From CAWGMT01 sp963823675 (GTDB lineage: Bacteria; Planctomycetota; Planctomycetia; Isosphaerales; Isosphaeraceae), in NCBI GenBank assembly GCA_963823675.1, contig CAWGMT010000016.1, forward strand, positions 310,001 to 374,000: DNA of 64,000 nt, in the 5' to 3' direction. Within the stretch, counting starts at the first letter, position 1. Every line of letters starts with the position of its first letter. The position numbers and the translations under genes were made by a program. The notes under the pieces were generated by a model. The model was not told the origin of the DNA, did not search any database, and saw only the letters and a list, made by a program, of their open reading frames with translations. Below are positions 1 to 9,922 of this stretch, piece after piece.

Positions 1-307
1 TGAGGACGACCGCCACTCGCCGCAAGTCGGAGGCAACCGGCTGATGCAGGGCTAGAATTCGAACGCTCGCGCGTTCAATCTGGACTTCCCAACCGTCCAC
101 TGCCCGTTTTTGCCGCTTCAGCTCCTCGGCCGAATCGACTCGTCCGTCGCAGAGGGCACGCACGCTTTGATCCAGTGCCTCCTCGACAACAGCAGCCAGC
201 CGTAGAATCTGGGACCAAAGTTCCTCCATGTCCCGGACGAAGTTGCGGCCAACCGTGACCCGTTCGACGTCCCAATCCGAGTCAAACGCGCTGTGTTCCT
301 GTGGCAT
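1..307 (-). CDS. phoU: PhoU-family phosphate regulator, partial (runs off left edge)
   Basis: About 102 N-terminal residues are visible; the rest lies beyond position 1. I translated the minus strand by hand from an ATG at 307-305, preceded by a purine-rich GGGGAAGAGAG. The peptide has the PhoU helical pattern: an opening like FVRDMEELWSQIL, an acidic/basic stretch equivalent to the 'ID..E..IE..' repeat, then the characteristic ALHQPVASDLRRVAVVL, which matches the family signature 'LLALHQPVAxDLR'. PhoU proteins are cytoplasmic three-helix-bundle proteins, usually about 220 residues, that couple the Pst phosphate transporter to PhoR/PhoB signalling. No pst gene is visible upstream: the upstream neighbour is an unrelated secreted protein, so any pst partners would be beyond the left edge. 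The symbol rests on family similarity only. Confidence 0.85.
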   Translation of the reverse strand, partial: MPQEHSAFDSDWDVERVTVGRNFVRDMEELWSQILRLAAVVEEALDQSVRALCDGRVDSAEELKRQKRAVDGWEVQIERASVRILALHQPVASDLRRVAVVL

Positions 308-545
308 CACTCTCTTCCCCGTCCCCTTGACCCGCTCGGCACCGGCGAACGTCGATTTGCCTTCCTGGCGACCGGTCGCGGCGCCAGCTCTTGATCTCGT
401 GGGTAAGCGAACGCTTGCGCTTCGCCGCACCATTCGCGGGATAACATTCAAATCTACAAGAAGCAAGCCGGGCGAACAACCGCAAAGCTGGCAGCTACAC
501 CAGAACTTCACATCGATCCCCAGCGATCCGGGCCGTCCGCCTGGT
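308..545. other. Intergenic region upstream of phoU
   Basis: Short gap between the stop of the Pro/Ala-rich protein gene and the phoU start. It must carry the phoU ribosome-binding site and possibly its promoter. I see no convincing Pho-box-like direct repeat and no strong hairpin. Confidence 0.4.
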
Positions 546-2994
546 TCAGTAATTGCTTCCCTGGAGGGGCGGTCCATAACCATGGAGCGGCAGCCAGTAG
601 GTATCCGTCGGGATCCGGTCACCGGGTCTGTAGTAACCCAGGTCGTATTGAGCTTCCCAGGGTGGATCCATGATCAGGTTATAGGGCCAGGCGATGATCT
701 GCAGTCCGAACAGGCCCGCGGAGAAGAACGGCTGGAGGAGCTGATTGCGCTGGGTCGACTGCGTTGGATCGTCGACTGGATAGGTCAGGTACCGTCCGGC
801 TGGACCGAAGAATTGCTCGACGCTATGTCCATATCGTTCCAGCACGGGATCCTGGAAGTATAGCGGCAGGTGGCATGTCGCGGCGGCCGCCCAGTACTTG
901 CGCTGGGGGGTCCACTCGCGCGGGCCCAGCGGCACCCAGTCCTCGGGAACGGGTATGGCCTTGATCGGCCGCGCTTCGGCCGGGCTGGGTGCCCGGCTGA
1001 TGTCTTGCTGGGTTTGCATCCGCAGATCCGATGACGTTGAATCGGGAGGCGGGGCCGGTTGCGGCGGGCTGATCGCCCGACGTTGTAGTTCCTCTTCCTG
1101 CAAGCGGGCGATCCGATCGACCTCGCGTTGCAGCTCGGGGCGAAGGGTCGAGGGAGGGTAGGGCCGCCGGGGGAGTAGCGGATCGAATCGCGATTCCGAA
1201 GCTGCCTGAGCCCCGCCGGCCGGTGGGCTTGAAGCGCCTTCTCCCGCAGCACCAGTACCGGCGGCCGGGCTTGCCGGAGGCTCCCGATCCGCGGGACCTT
1301 GGTCCACAGCCGCCTCATGCTGACCGGGCTGGACTGCGGCGGCGGTAGCGTCATCGGGAAGCGGAGGCAAGCTTACCGGGTCCGAGTCTGAGCTCGGCGG
1401 CCCGCTCGCGGGTTCCGCGTTGGCTGATCCCGTCGCGCCCGGGAGGGACTCGAGAGGCGCCGAACTGGTCCCGCGGGCCGCTGCTGGCTCGATGGAAGCT
1501 GGCGGAACGGGCCCGACTTCGACTCGTGCGGGCGGACGCTCGTTCGCCGATGATGCCGGCGGCGCGGTTTCGGTGGCCCCGGTCCGTCCCAGCTCAGCAG
1601 GCAGCGGAGGCAATTCATCCGCCGTGCCCGGCGAGGGCGACGAGAGTGCGGGAGTAGACGCCTCGGATGGTCCGGCCGCAACCATCGGGTTTCGCGCCGC
1701 AGTTTCCGCGACCGCCGCCGGCAGGGCCGGCAGATCGCCGGCTGGCTGTGATCCCGCATTGGCTGGCTGCGCGTCCACTGGTTGCGAAGTCGGGGCCTTG
1801 TCCGGTACCGACGCCACGACCGAATCGGGGGCGGAAACGCCCGGCGGCGTTGCGGCAACTGCCTCGCCTTGCGTCAGAGCACCGGCTTCGTCCGTTTTGA
1901 CACCCTGATCGGCCTGGGTTGCCGGAGGAGTCGTTTCCAGCTCGATCACCGACGGCTTGGGCGATGGTTCCGGGCTGGCGCTGGTGGCAACTGGGGGCCC
2001 GGCGCCGGCGACCGCGGAGACCGGTTTCAGTTCCTCCGGCTGGGCAGGAGAAGACGTGGGCTGAGCTGGTGCTGGTGTTGGTGCTGGTGCTGGTGCAACC
2101 GCGGGTGCCACCGTCGCCAGGTTGGGAGCCGGACTACCTGACGACGGAGCGCTCGCAGGCTGCGAATCGGCTTGCGCAGCCCCTTCCTGCGTAAGTTCCT
2201 TCGGCAGCCCTGCCGGCTCGCCTCGGTCCGTGACTCCGGCGGGCGGCGGGCTGGATTCGCCTGCTCCGGTGGACGAGGTGATGGGTGCTCGCGATGCAGT
2301 GGCACCGGTCATGTCCGATATGGAGGTAAAATCGGGGATTTTGGGAATCTCGGGAAGCGATGTATGGCGAGCTTTGGATTGGCGGCTTGTGCGCGGGGCT
2401 TGGTTTGAGGTCTCGCCCATCGCAGCACGATCTTGTGCGACCGCTTGAGCTGAATGGTCCTCGGCGCTGGTGAGTCGGATCGGCTCTCCCTGATCATCCG
2501 GTTCGCTGCCCAGCCTCCTGGCATCGGCGGGTTGACCTGACCCGCGTGCCGGATTGGGATCGGCAGCGACCTGGACCTCGGGTTTGGCGACGGTGAAGCC
2601 GTTTCGCCTTCGTGACCGCTCGCTGATGGCGTAGGGGGAGGCGGCATCGCCGTCGGCCGCTGTGCGCAGGCCGCGCTTGCGCGCTCGATGCCCTGTTTGA
2701 GGGCCCGTTTCTCGGCATTGTTGAGTTCCTTCTGGCGCGACTCTGCTTCGCGGAGGAACTTAAGCGTGCGCTCGTATTGCTCGTAATTGAGATAATCCAA
2801 ACCGTTCCGCAGCAGGTACCGAGCTCCTCGGGCGGCTGTCATGCCGTAGAGCGTGGACTCCGCGGACGAGGTTGAATCGTCGGATCCAGTGGCGCCGCAC
2901 GATCGGACTCGCGCAACTGTTGAGCCGAGACCATTGAGGCCGTCAAGGCGACCCCAAGGATCGCCGTGAACGATGCCGAAGTTGTGCGACGCAA
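546..2994 (-). CDS. Secreted Pro/Ala-rich planctomycete protein of unknown function (two frame breaks)
   Basis: Composite gene of about 816 residues. The start is a TTG at 2994-2992, six bases after a perfect AGGAGG, giving a signal-peptide-like N-terminus (LRRTTSASFTAILGVALTAS then SAQQ). The next segment continues in another frame (STLYGMTAARGARYLLRNG), with a helical region rich in E/K/R. A second switch gives RGLRTAADGDAAS and then a ~350-residue low-complexity Ala/Pro/Ser/Thr linker containing APAPTPAPA repeats. The C-terminal ~100 residues are a compact Trp/Tyr-rich conserved domain (CHLPLYFQDPVLERYGHSVE). Each switch is explained by one missing base, near 2880 and 2679, and the corrected length is divisible by three. 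The protein is probably exported to the periplasm or cell surface, with the linker spanning between two folded ends. The family is familiar from planctomycetes, but I know no function for it. Confidence 0.75.
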
Positions 2995-3004
2995 GCCACG
3001 CCTC
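2993..3004 (-). promoter_or_regulatory. Strong Shine-Dalgarno before a TTG start
   Basis: Read on the minus strand the sequence is AGGAGG, six bases, then TTG. No ATG or GTG in this frame gives a signal peptide, so this site decides the start of the Pro/Ala-rich secreted protein. Confidence 0.65.
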
Positions 3005-3036
3005 CTTGCTTTGCTTGGATTTTTTGACGATCCACT

Positions 3037-4555
3037 TCAGACCGAGCCGCGCCCGAGTTCGTTTTCACTGCTGAAGCTCGAGTAATTGGGGGCTTCCTGC
3101 GTGATGACGATGTCATGGGGATGGCTTTCCTGCACCGAGGCAGCGGTGACCTGGATGAAGCGTGTCTTGGTGCGCAGTTCGTCGATGGTGCGGGCGCCGC
3201 AGTAGCCCATGCCGGCGCGCAGGCCACCGACGAGCTGGAAGACGTAATCGGCCAGCGGTCCCTTGTAGGGAACACGCCCCTCGACCCCTTCGGGAACGAG
3301 CTTCTGGCTTGGAATCGTCTTGCCATCCTTGCCATCCTGAATCCGCGTGCCGGGCTCCTGGCGATAGCGTTCGTGCGAGCCCTTGGCCATCGCCCCGATC
3401 GAGCCCATGCCGCGATAGGTCTTGAAGCTCCGTCCGCGGTAGATGATCGTGTCGCCAGGGCTTTCGGCCAGCCCGGCGAAGAGCCCGCCGATCATGACGC
3501 GTGTGCCCCGGCCGCCAGGGCCTTGGTGATGTCGCCGGAGTAGCGGATACCGCCGTCGGCGATGATCGGAACCTTGCCGGCGGCCGCCTTGGCCGACTGG
3601 TAGATCGCCGTGATCTGCGGCACGCCAACACCCGAGACCACCCGCGTCGTGCAGATCGACCCGGGCCCGATCCCCACCTTGACCGCGTCGGCCCCCGCCT
3701 CGATCAGGGCACGGGTACCCTCGCCGGTGGCCACGTTGCCGGCGACGACCTGGATGTCGAAGCTCGCGCTTGATCCGCCGCACGGTCTCGATCACGTTCT
3801 TGCTGTGACCGTGCGCCGAATCGACGACCAGCACATCGACACCCGCTTCGAGGAGCGACGCGATCCGCTCGAAATCATGCACACCGACCGCCGCACCGAC
3901 CCGCAATCGTCCCCGCGCGTCCTTGCACGCATTGGGATAGCGATGCAGCTTGTCGATGTCCTTGATCGTGATCAGTCCTTTCAGTCGATATTCATCGTCA
4001 ACCAGCAAAAGTTTCTCGACCTTATTTTTCGTCAAAATCCGATCAGCTTCCTCAAGGCTCGTATCCGCCGGCGCGGTGACCAGGTTTTCCTTGGTCATGA
4101 CCTCCTCGATGCGCAGGTCGTTGGACTCGAGGAAGCGAAGGTCGCGGCGGGTGAGGATGCCCCGCAAGTAACCGTCGACGGTGATGGGCACGCCCGAGAT
4201 GTTGTGCCCGCTCATGATCTTGCGAGCCTCGCCGACGGTCGCGTCGGGCGGCAGCGTGATCGGATCGACGATGATCCCGTTTTCGGACCGCTTGACCTTG
4301 TCGACCTCGCGGGTCTGCTCCTCGATCGACATGTTCTTGTGAATGACGCCCAGGCCGCCCTCCTGGGCCAGCGCGATGGCCAGCTCGGCCTCGGTGACCG
4401 TGTCCATCGGCGACGAGAGGATCGGGATGTTGAGCGCGATCTGGGCGGTCAAGCTGCGAGCGGGTGTCGACCTCGTGAGGCAGCGAATCGGAATAGCCCG
4501 GCTCGAGCAGGACGTCGTCGAAGGTGATGCCTTGATAGGCGATGCGGTCGTGCAT
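3037..4555 (-). CDS. guaB: Inosine-5'-monophosphate dehydrogenase (three apparent frame breaks)
   Basis: IMP dehydrogenase oxidises IMP to XMP with NAD+, the committed step of GMP synthesis, in the cytoplasm. Start is ATG 4555-4553 (MHDRIAYQGITFDDVLLEPG), the canonical N-terminus. In order there follow PMDTVTEAELAIALAQEGG, a pair of CBS domains (HNISGVPITVDGYLRGILTR; VEKLLLVDDEYRLKGLI), VDSAHGHSKNVIETVRRIK, the catalytic loop GPGSICTTRVVSGVGVPQ with the active-site Cys, IIADGGIRYSGDITKALAAG, GLFAGLAESPGDTIIYRGR and GMGSIGAM. The reading frame changes near 4456 (one extra base), 3765 (one extra) and 3505 (one missing). Corrected length is 505 residues, the normal family size, with every catalytic element kept. 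Because guaB is normally essential and the breaks are single bases, sequence error is likelier than a pseudogene. Confidence 0.9.
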
Positions 4556-4981
4556 CGGGAAAAGCTCCGCTCTACGCCCGAGCACGATGCCGGCACGACA
4601 GGACGTGACACTCGATCTGACTGGTAACCCGAACAGACAGGATCGAAAGGTCCATGGCGCCGGATCGACCTGGGCTGGGTAAGTTCAGGGGCCTTTCCTG
4701 GAACATTAAACCCGCGCAGGCTGAAACTGGCAAGGGGAACTCGATGAATTGCGAATTGAGAACTGCCGGCACGGATGGTGCGTCGGTCGAGATGGGAAAC
4801 GAGAAGTTCGCGAGCGCAGAACACTGTTGGGAAGCCTTGCACCGCATCAGAATGGGGCGCAAACCATGCACTCGGCATGGCTGGTCAAAGAATCTCACGG
4901 AAGAGTAAACTGGATTATGTTGACGGAAGCTCGTGCGGGAAATTTGTGCGAGACTCGAAATCTGCCTGGAGCATTGCGCCC
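4556..4981. other. Divergent intergenic region between guaB and the Uma2-type gene
   Basis: About 430 bases upstream of two divergently transcribed genes, so both promoters should lie here. Small reading frames in it have no recognisable content. I see no clear riboswitch or long inverted repeat. Confidence 0.4.
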
Positions 4982-5572
4982 ATGATCCGCGGAATGTACC
5001 GCATGACCCCGCGCCAGTTTCGCAAGGCGATCGAAGCGGGAGTCTTCGGCGAGCGCAAAGTCGAGCTGCTGGGAGGGATTCCCTTTGTCATGTCCGAGAA
5101 CCCGCCGCATATTTTCGCCTCGATCCGCCTCCAAGGTGTGCTCAGTGCTTTGGTAGCTGGTCCCCTATGGGTCGTCAGCAAGAACCATCGTTTGGAGTTA
5201 GGTCAATGGCTGCCGCTACCCAACGTCGTCGTGCTCCACGGCCCTGACACGACCTACGCAACTCGTCTGGCCCGCGCCGATGACGTGGCGATCTTGGTCG
5301 AGGTCGCCGACACGTCCTACGCCAAGGATAGCAGACCGAAGCTGCGGCGTTATGCCTCGTTTCAAATTCCGGTCTACTGGATCCTCGACCTGAACCGCCG
5401 GCTTGTCGAATTACACACGCTTCCCTTTGGGAAGGGCAAGCAGGCTGGTTACGCTCGGTGTGATATTTATCAAGAACACGACCTGGTTCCCGACGTGCTC
5501 GGTGCGGCTGAAGCCGGTCGAATCGCTGTGGCCGATCTCTTGCCTTCTGCGGTGATTGATCGGAATTCCTGA
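4982..5572 (+). CDS. Uma2-family (DUF820) putative PD-(D/E)XK nuclease
   Basis: Protein of 196 residues if started at ATG 4982; an in-frame ATG at 4994 is an alternative. The sequence carries the Uma2 landmarks: MTPRQFRKAIEAGVFGERK near the start, KVELLGGIPFVMSENPPH, then the nuclease-like core VAILVEVADTSYAKDSRPK, where the Glu, Asp and Lys fit the PD-(D/E)XK metal site, and YASFQIPVYWILDLNRRLVE. These proteins are greatly expanded in cyanobacteria and planctomycetes and their biological role is unsettled. The longer frame reaching back to about 4775 has non-coding composition and was not used. It converges with the serine protease gene, whose stop is 14 bases away. Confidence 0.85.
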   Translation: MIRGMYRMTPRQFRKAIEAGVFGERKVELLGGIPFVMSENPPHIFASIRLQGVLSALVAGPLWVVSKNHRLELGQWLPLPNVVVLHGPDTTYATRLARADDVAILVEVADTSYAKDSRPKLRRYASFQIPVYWILDLNRRLVELHTLPFGKGKQAGYARCDIYQEHDLVPDVLGAAEAGRIAVADLLPSAVIDRNS

Positions 5573-5586
5573 TTTGCGTGAATGCT

Positions 5587-7581
5587 TCAGGGGAAGTTTC
5601 GGGATCGAAGACTGCGAGTGCGGTCGCGCAGGTTCTGCATTCGCTCACGAGCGGCCTGGGCAGGATTGGTCGTCGCTCCCGGTAATCGCGATCCGATCGG
5701 CCCTCGCTGGATGATACGGCCGCGCAGCAAACGTGATTGAACGTGGGAGGGCAGAATCTCGGCGACCACCATCGGCGGCGGCTGGCTTCCAACCGCAGGC
5801 GTGCGCTGTTGCAAGATCGCCACCAGCTTGGGCGGGACTTCCATCTTGAGGTCATTTTTGAGGGATTGAACCAGTTGGAGGTGTCTTGCTCTGAGTCTCT
5901 GGGCTTGTACCACATACTGGTCGGCCGGGTGTCTGGCGTTGGCGTAGAGGCTCTTCATGGCCCTGTAGTTGGCAGCGAGATCTTGATACCGGCTCTGCGT
6001 TACCTTGGAAAGCGCCCGATCGCTTCGGAGCTGGGGAATTTCGTCATCGACCAGCGAGAACAGTTTCTGGTCGAGCGTCGTCAAGAGTTCGTCGAATTTC
6101 TGAACGTCCTCGTTAGGAAGCAGGTTCACTCGTGCGTTGCCGGGGGCGGCGGTTTGCAGGACCGCGGACCGCACGTCGAGCCCGATGGCGTAGAGCGCTC
6201 CTGCGGTGGTGAGGAGCTTGAAAGCGAGCTCGGCGCGGTGGTGAGAGGCCAGGTCAGGGCGGGCTGGACCGACCTTGGCGATGGCCGCCTGCAAGTCCTC
6301 GAGTGGGACACAGAACGTGAGTGCCTCCGCCTTGGTCGATTTCAGGGTCACGACGCCGATGACGCGTCCCGCCGAGTCGAACACAGGGCCGCCCGAGTTG
6401 CCGGGGTTTACCGTGGCACTCAGTTGAATGAAGTTCTGGCCATCGATGACCGTCTTGGAGCTCAGAACGCCGCGGCTGATCGCATTCTCCAGCACGATCT
6501 CGTCGCCAAGGCCAGGGTTGCCGATGACCGTGATGTCGTCTCCCTTGACGAATTGGTAGGTCGGGGCGATCTCGACGGCGGGCAAATCGCTCGAGACGGC
6601 CAGGAATGCGAGGTCGCGCTTGCGATCTTCATTTAGCAGTCCCGCCGGCAACGGCCCTTGCTTGCCAGCGGGCGCTGATGGAAAGCGCACTTCCAGATTG
6701 GAGATGAACTCGCCTTCGATGACGTGTGCATTCGTCGCGACGACGCCATTTCTGACGACAAAGCCTGTACCGCTCGACGTCTTGCCTTTGATCAGTGCCA
6801 CGGAAGGTTCCCAACGCGCCACGATCTGGGCCGTCGTCAGTCGAGCGCCTCCGGTCGGGGGATCGGCGGCCGGTCCTCGCGAATTAGGCTCGGGCTCCCG
6901 GCTGGAACGCGACCCATTGGCGGGGACGGCGCTCGAGGCTGCCGGAGGGGGTGCATTGCTCGCAAGAGGTAACGGCGCCATGGAACTAGACGCAGCAGGC
7001 GGTGCCGATGGGAACGCCGGCGGTGCAGAGTTGTTTACGATAGACGTCGAAGGACTTGAAACCGTGCTTTGGTCGGCGCCCGGTGACGGCAAGGGCGACA
7101 CTGCTCCGGAGCCGTTATCGGCCGCGGCAACTTCGAGAATGGCCCGAGCTGCCGGCTGGCTGGCGAATTCGGGGTTTGCAGGCTGGCTGGAACCGGAAGT
7201 GAACATTCGAATAAAGACGACGGCCAGGCCGACCACGAGCACCACGCCGCCGCCTAAACTCGCATAGACCCACGAAGGCAAACCGTCTTGATCGCGGGTG
7301 GCGACTCGCGTCGAGATGCGAGGTTCGGCCGGAGGATTGAGCCGGGCAGGTTTCTCCATACGGGCTGGGGGTTCTGGCATATCCTCGAGCTGGTATGTAT
7401 CGGCAAGGTCGGCTGCCTGCTGAGACCGAGAAGCCGGTGCCACGGAATCGCTCGAAGCCCTTGGCTTCGGGCCTCCAACGCGGAATTCGCGACCACAGTG
7501 GGGACACACGATCTTCGTGCCCATGACATCCTGAGAAACCCGGTGCGTTCGTGCGCAGGACGGGCATTTCAGAGTAAACAT
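5587..7581 (-). CDS. Membrane-anchored S1C (trypsin-like) serine protease with N-terminal zinc ribbon
   Basis: 664 residues from ATG 7581. Residues 6-29 form a CPSC...CPHC zinc ribbon of the MJ0042 type, predicted cytoplasmic. After a linker comes one transmembrane helix at about 106-126 (GGGVVLVVGLAVVFI), a Ser/Pro/Ala-rich spacer, and a trypsin-like domain with a full triad: His in TNAHVIEG (~286), Asp in RDLAFLAV (~322) and Ser in NPGNSGGPVF (~396). A ~230-residue helical C-terminal region follows and no PDZ domain is evident, unlike DegP/HtrA. The topology suggests a periplasmic protease linked through the membrane to a cytoplasmic metal-binding module. Substrate unknown. An upstream in-frame extension to 7695 was rejected because the zinc ribbon begins at this Met. 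Confidence 0.85.
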   Translation of the reverse strand: MFTLKCPSCARTHRVSQDVMGTKIVCPHCGREFRVGGPKPRASSDSVAPASRSQQAADLADTYQLEDMPEPPARMEKPARLNPPAEPRISTRVATRDQDGLPSWVYASLGGGVVLVVGLAVVFIRMFTSGSSQPANPEFASQPAARAILEVAAADNGSGAVSPLPSPGADQSTVSSPSTSIVNNSAPPAFPSAPPAASSSMAPLPLASNAPPPAASSAVPANGSRSSREPEPNSRGPAADPPTGGARLTTAQIVARWEPSVALIKGKTSSGTGFVVRNGVVATNAHVIEGEFISNLEVRFPSAPAGKQGPLPAGLLNEDRKRDLAFLAVSSDLPAVEIAPTYQFVKGDDITVIGNPGLGDEIVLENAISRGVLSSKTVIDGQNFIQLSATVNPGNSGGPVFDSAGRVIGVVTLKSTKAEALTFCVPLEDLQAAIAKVGPARPDLASHHRAELAFKLLTTAGALYAIGLDVRSAVLQTAAPGNARVNLLPNEDVQKFDELLTTLDQKLFSLVDDEIPQLRSDRALSKVTQSRYQDLAANYRAMKSLYANARHPADQYVVQAQRLRARHLQLVQSLKNDLKMEVPPKLVAILQQRTPAVGSQPPPMVVAEILPSHVQSRLLRGRIIQRGPIGSRLPGATTNPAQAARERMQNLRDRTRSLRSRNFP

Positions 7582-7801
7582 CGTAGAACGCCCCCGGGCC
7601 GATGCCTCTAGTTGGAGAAAAGCATGCCTGGAAATACGAAAGATCGGTGTTCCGCCGTGGAGCGCCGACAAAACACGCATTATATCTCCGCCCACTCAGT
7701 TAAACTCACTAAGAAGTGTATCGTGTTTCTGCGGACCCTGCTAGAATGTTGCCTCTACCGCCAGGGAGCGAAATGGAGTGACCCCGCCGAGGAAGGATTC
7801 C

Positions 7802-9412
7802 GTGAGTACGGCTGTCCCTGCCCCTGCTACCGCCACGCCCGGCACCCGGGCGCTGCCGCCCGTGCTGGGCCGTCTGTTAAGCGGCACGCTCTGGTTGGCG
7901 CTGCGCGTTCCGCTCCAGGTTGTCCTTTCGCTCTGGACGTCCCGGCTGATCGTTGAGGTCATCGGAGACAGAGAGTTTGGAGCATACGGGTTCGCCTGGG
8001 GGTTCGGCTTCGTCCAGTTCCTCTTCGAATTTGGTGCGAGCTCGGCTTTGCAGCGTGCCATCTCGGACGCGTGGACGCGCGGCGACCGCGAAGCGGTCGA
8101 CCGCAGCATCGCCTGCGGCATGAATCTCTATGCCGCGGTGGCCGTTCTCCAGATGGCTGCCCTCTGGGTCGTCGCCTACTGGGCGCTCCCGCACACCGCG
8201 CTGAAAACCGCTTCCTATCCGCTGGTCGTGAAGCTCCTGTGGCTCCAGATTGTGATGGCGCCGTTTTTTGGTCTGTCGGTGGTTGTCTCGAGTGTGCTTC
8301 AGGCTGCGCGGCGGTACGACTTCGTGCCGCGGTTCGAGCTCGCCAGCACGATCTTGCGCTTCGTGGTGCTGGTGGTTGGCCTCAAGTTCGGGGCTGGCTA
8401 CTTTTTTTGGGTGGTCGTGGCCCAGATCTTGGTCCAGACCGTTCTGGGTATCGGACCAGCGCTCTGGGTGATGGTCCGCGAACTGGGCCATGTGCCCCAC
8501 TTCCGTGGTGCGCGGTGGGTCGACTACAAGATATTGGGCCATTTCAGCTTTTATATCGCCCTGATCCAGATCAGCGTGGTACTGGCCGACAAGGTTGATA
8601 CGACGGTACTCGGCTTTGTGCTGGCCGCCGGTGCTGAGCCGGCGATCGCGGTCTACCAGTTTGTCAGCAAGCCGTTCTTGCAGCTCCGGCAGACCGGCTG
8701 GATGCTGGCCTACCTGGTGATGCCGGCTGTCGCCAGCCTGGCGGCCGCGCGCGACGAGCGCGGGCTCGATCGGATCAAGTACGATGGCAGCCGGCTGCAC
8801 ATCGGCGTGCTCTTGCCCGCGGGACTTCTGGCGTGGCTTTATGCCGCGCCGTTCCTCTCGCTCTGGATCGGCGATCGGCTGGGCTACGATGGAGCCGCCG
8901 TGGCGCCGCTCATGCGGCTCTTCCTGGTCGCGGCAATTCCTCTTGTCCTTTCCGTGCCCATCCAGATGTCCATTGGCGTCAACCGGGTGAAGGTGATCGC
9001 CCTGTCGTCGCTCGTGGGATCGCTGGTCAACCTGCCGGTCAGTTGTTACCTGACTGCGCGGATGGGAGTGGCAGGCGTGATCTGGGGAACTATCCTGACA
9101 ACGCTGTTTTCGAACCTGCTTGTACCGGGGCTCTACGTCTTCCGCGTGCTCGAGATCGAGCCATGGACATACCTGAGGCGAACCTTGAGCGCGCCGCTGG
9201 CTGGCGCCTTCGCCCTGCTCGCGGTAACCTGGCTGCTGCGGCGATTCGTGCCCGTTTCATACCCCGGCCCGACCGTCGCGACCCGCGCACTGCCCTTGTT
9301 GATCGCCCATCTGAGTGCCGGAACCATCGCTTATATCTGGGGCTACCTGCTCACGCCCGCTGGCCGGGGCGATCTCACCGAGATCGCGGCCAAGCTGCGC
9401 CGGGGTCGGTGA
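7802..9412 (+). CDS. Polysaccharide/lipid-linked oligosaccharide flippase (Wzx/MATE-like)
   Basis: 536 residues from GTG 7802, which sits about five bases after AGGAAGGA; a GTG at 7778 is in frame but lacks such a site. The protein is almost entirely hydrophobic, with about 12-14 predicted transmembrane helices and small charged loops, as in polysaccharide biosynthesis (PF01943/PF13440-like) flippases. The motif region EFGAYGFAWGFGFVQFLFEF and later SSVLQAARRYDF fit the first and middle bundles of this superfamily. It would move lipid-linked sugar across the inner membrane for surface polysaccharide. No glycosyltransferase or polymerase gene is adjacent, so the polymer cannot be inferred. It is divergent from the serine protease gene across about 220 bases. 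Confidence 0.8.
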   Translation: MSTAVPAPATATPGTRALPPVLGRLLSGTLWLALRVPLQVVLSLWTSRLIVEVIGDREFGAYGFAWGFGFVQFLFEFGASSALQRAISDAWTRGDREAVDRSIACGMNLYAAVAVLQMAALWVVAYWALPHTALKTASYPLVVKLLWLQIVMAPFFGLSVVVSSVLQAARRYDFVPRFELASTILRFVVLVVGLKFGAGYFFWVVVAQILVQTVLGIGPALWVMVRELGHVPHFRGARWVDYKILGHFSFYIALIQISVVLADKVDTTVLGFVLAAGAEPAIAVYQFVSKPFLQLRQTGWMLAYLVMPAVASLAAARDERGLDRIKYDGSRLHIGVLLPAGLLAWLYAAPFLSLWIGDRLGYDGAAVAPLMRLFLVAAIPLVLSVPIQMSIGVNRVKVIALSSLVGSLVNLPVSCYLTARMGVAGVIWGTILTTLFSNLLVPGLYVFRVLEIEPWTYLRRTLSAPLAGAFALLAVTWLLRRFVPVSYPGPTVATRALPLLIAHLSAGTIAYIWGYLLTPAGRGDLTEIAAKLRRGR

Positions 9413-9509
9413 GCACGTCGCGGAGTAAATCCCGGCGTGCCTCGGGCGGCCATTGACGGACTGTTTCGAAGACACCGTGATACTCGATTGGCTCGACGCC
9501 GTTCATCAT
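9375..9509 (-). CDS. Small 44-residue protein of unknown function
   Basis: Starts at ATG 9509-9507, with a second ATG immediately after, five bases downstream of a strong GGAGGGG. The peptide contains IEYHGVFETVRQWPPEARRD followed by LLRDVL, a predicted amphipathic helix rich in Arg/Glu. It reminds me of short planctomycete proteins found near toxin-antitoxin or Uma2 genes, but I cannot name a family. Its 3' end overlaps the flippase 3' end by 38 bases in convergent orientation. The good ribosome-binding site and protein-like composition argue for a real gene. The short length and terminal WPRSR, which reads through flippase antisense, argue for caution. Confidence 0.45.
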   Translation of the reverse strand: MMNGVEPIEYHGVFETVRQWPPEARRDLLRDVLTDPGAAWPRSR

Positions 9510-9922
9510 CTCGCCCCTCCGTATTCTCGCATCCGATCTCGTTGCGTGACACTTACCAGTCCACCCCCGCCGAATTGAAAATGGCCGTTTCGTCGATCTT
9601 GATTCCCACCCGGCTTTCATAACCAGTTTACCAAATGGGCCTTTGGTTCGCCGCAGCAACCGCGGATCTTGCGTGCCACAGCATAGACGCCGTAAGGCCA
9701 GCCGCTTGATCCCGATGGGCAACGGGGACCGTCCGACCCACGGGCACACGCGCCTCCAGGCGGCGATGTTTTTGGCCAGCGGCCTCGCGTCGGCGCCCCG
9801 AGTATTCGCCATGGGACTCCCGGCGCTGACGCGACCGGGCTCGCCAAAACCGGTTGTCTCAAGCCATGGGACTGATACCGATTTTGCCCGTCGGGGATCG
9901 GCCGGCGGCCGTGGGCTAGTGC
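9510..9922. other. Non-coding stretch
   Basis: About 410 bases without a supportable gene between the small ORF and the PrsW-like gene. Reading frames here show no known motif. Confidence 0.4.

Noticed and set aside
2060..2098. Microsatellite-like GCTGGTGCTGGTG run
   Set aside because: Codon-level repeat encoding the Ala/Pro linker of the secreted protein; not a mobile or regulatory repeat.
3610..4527. 305-residue plus-strand frame opposite guaB
   Set aside because: Antisense to a certain gene, composition non-protein-like.
4775..4981. N-terminal extension of the Uma2-type protein
   Set aside because: Residues before 4982 are unlike the family, which begins near the MTPRQF motif.
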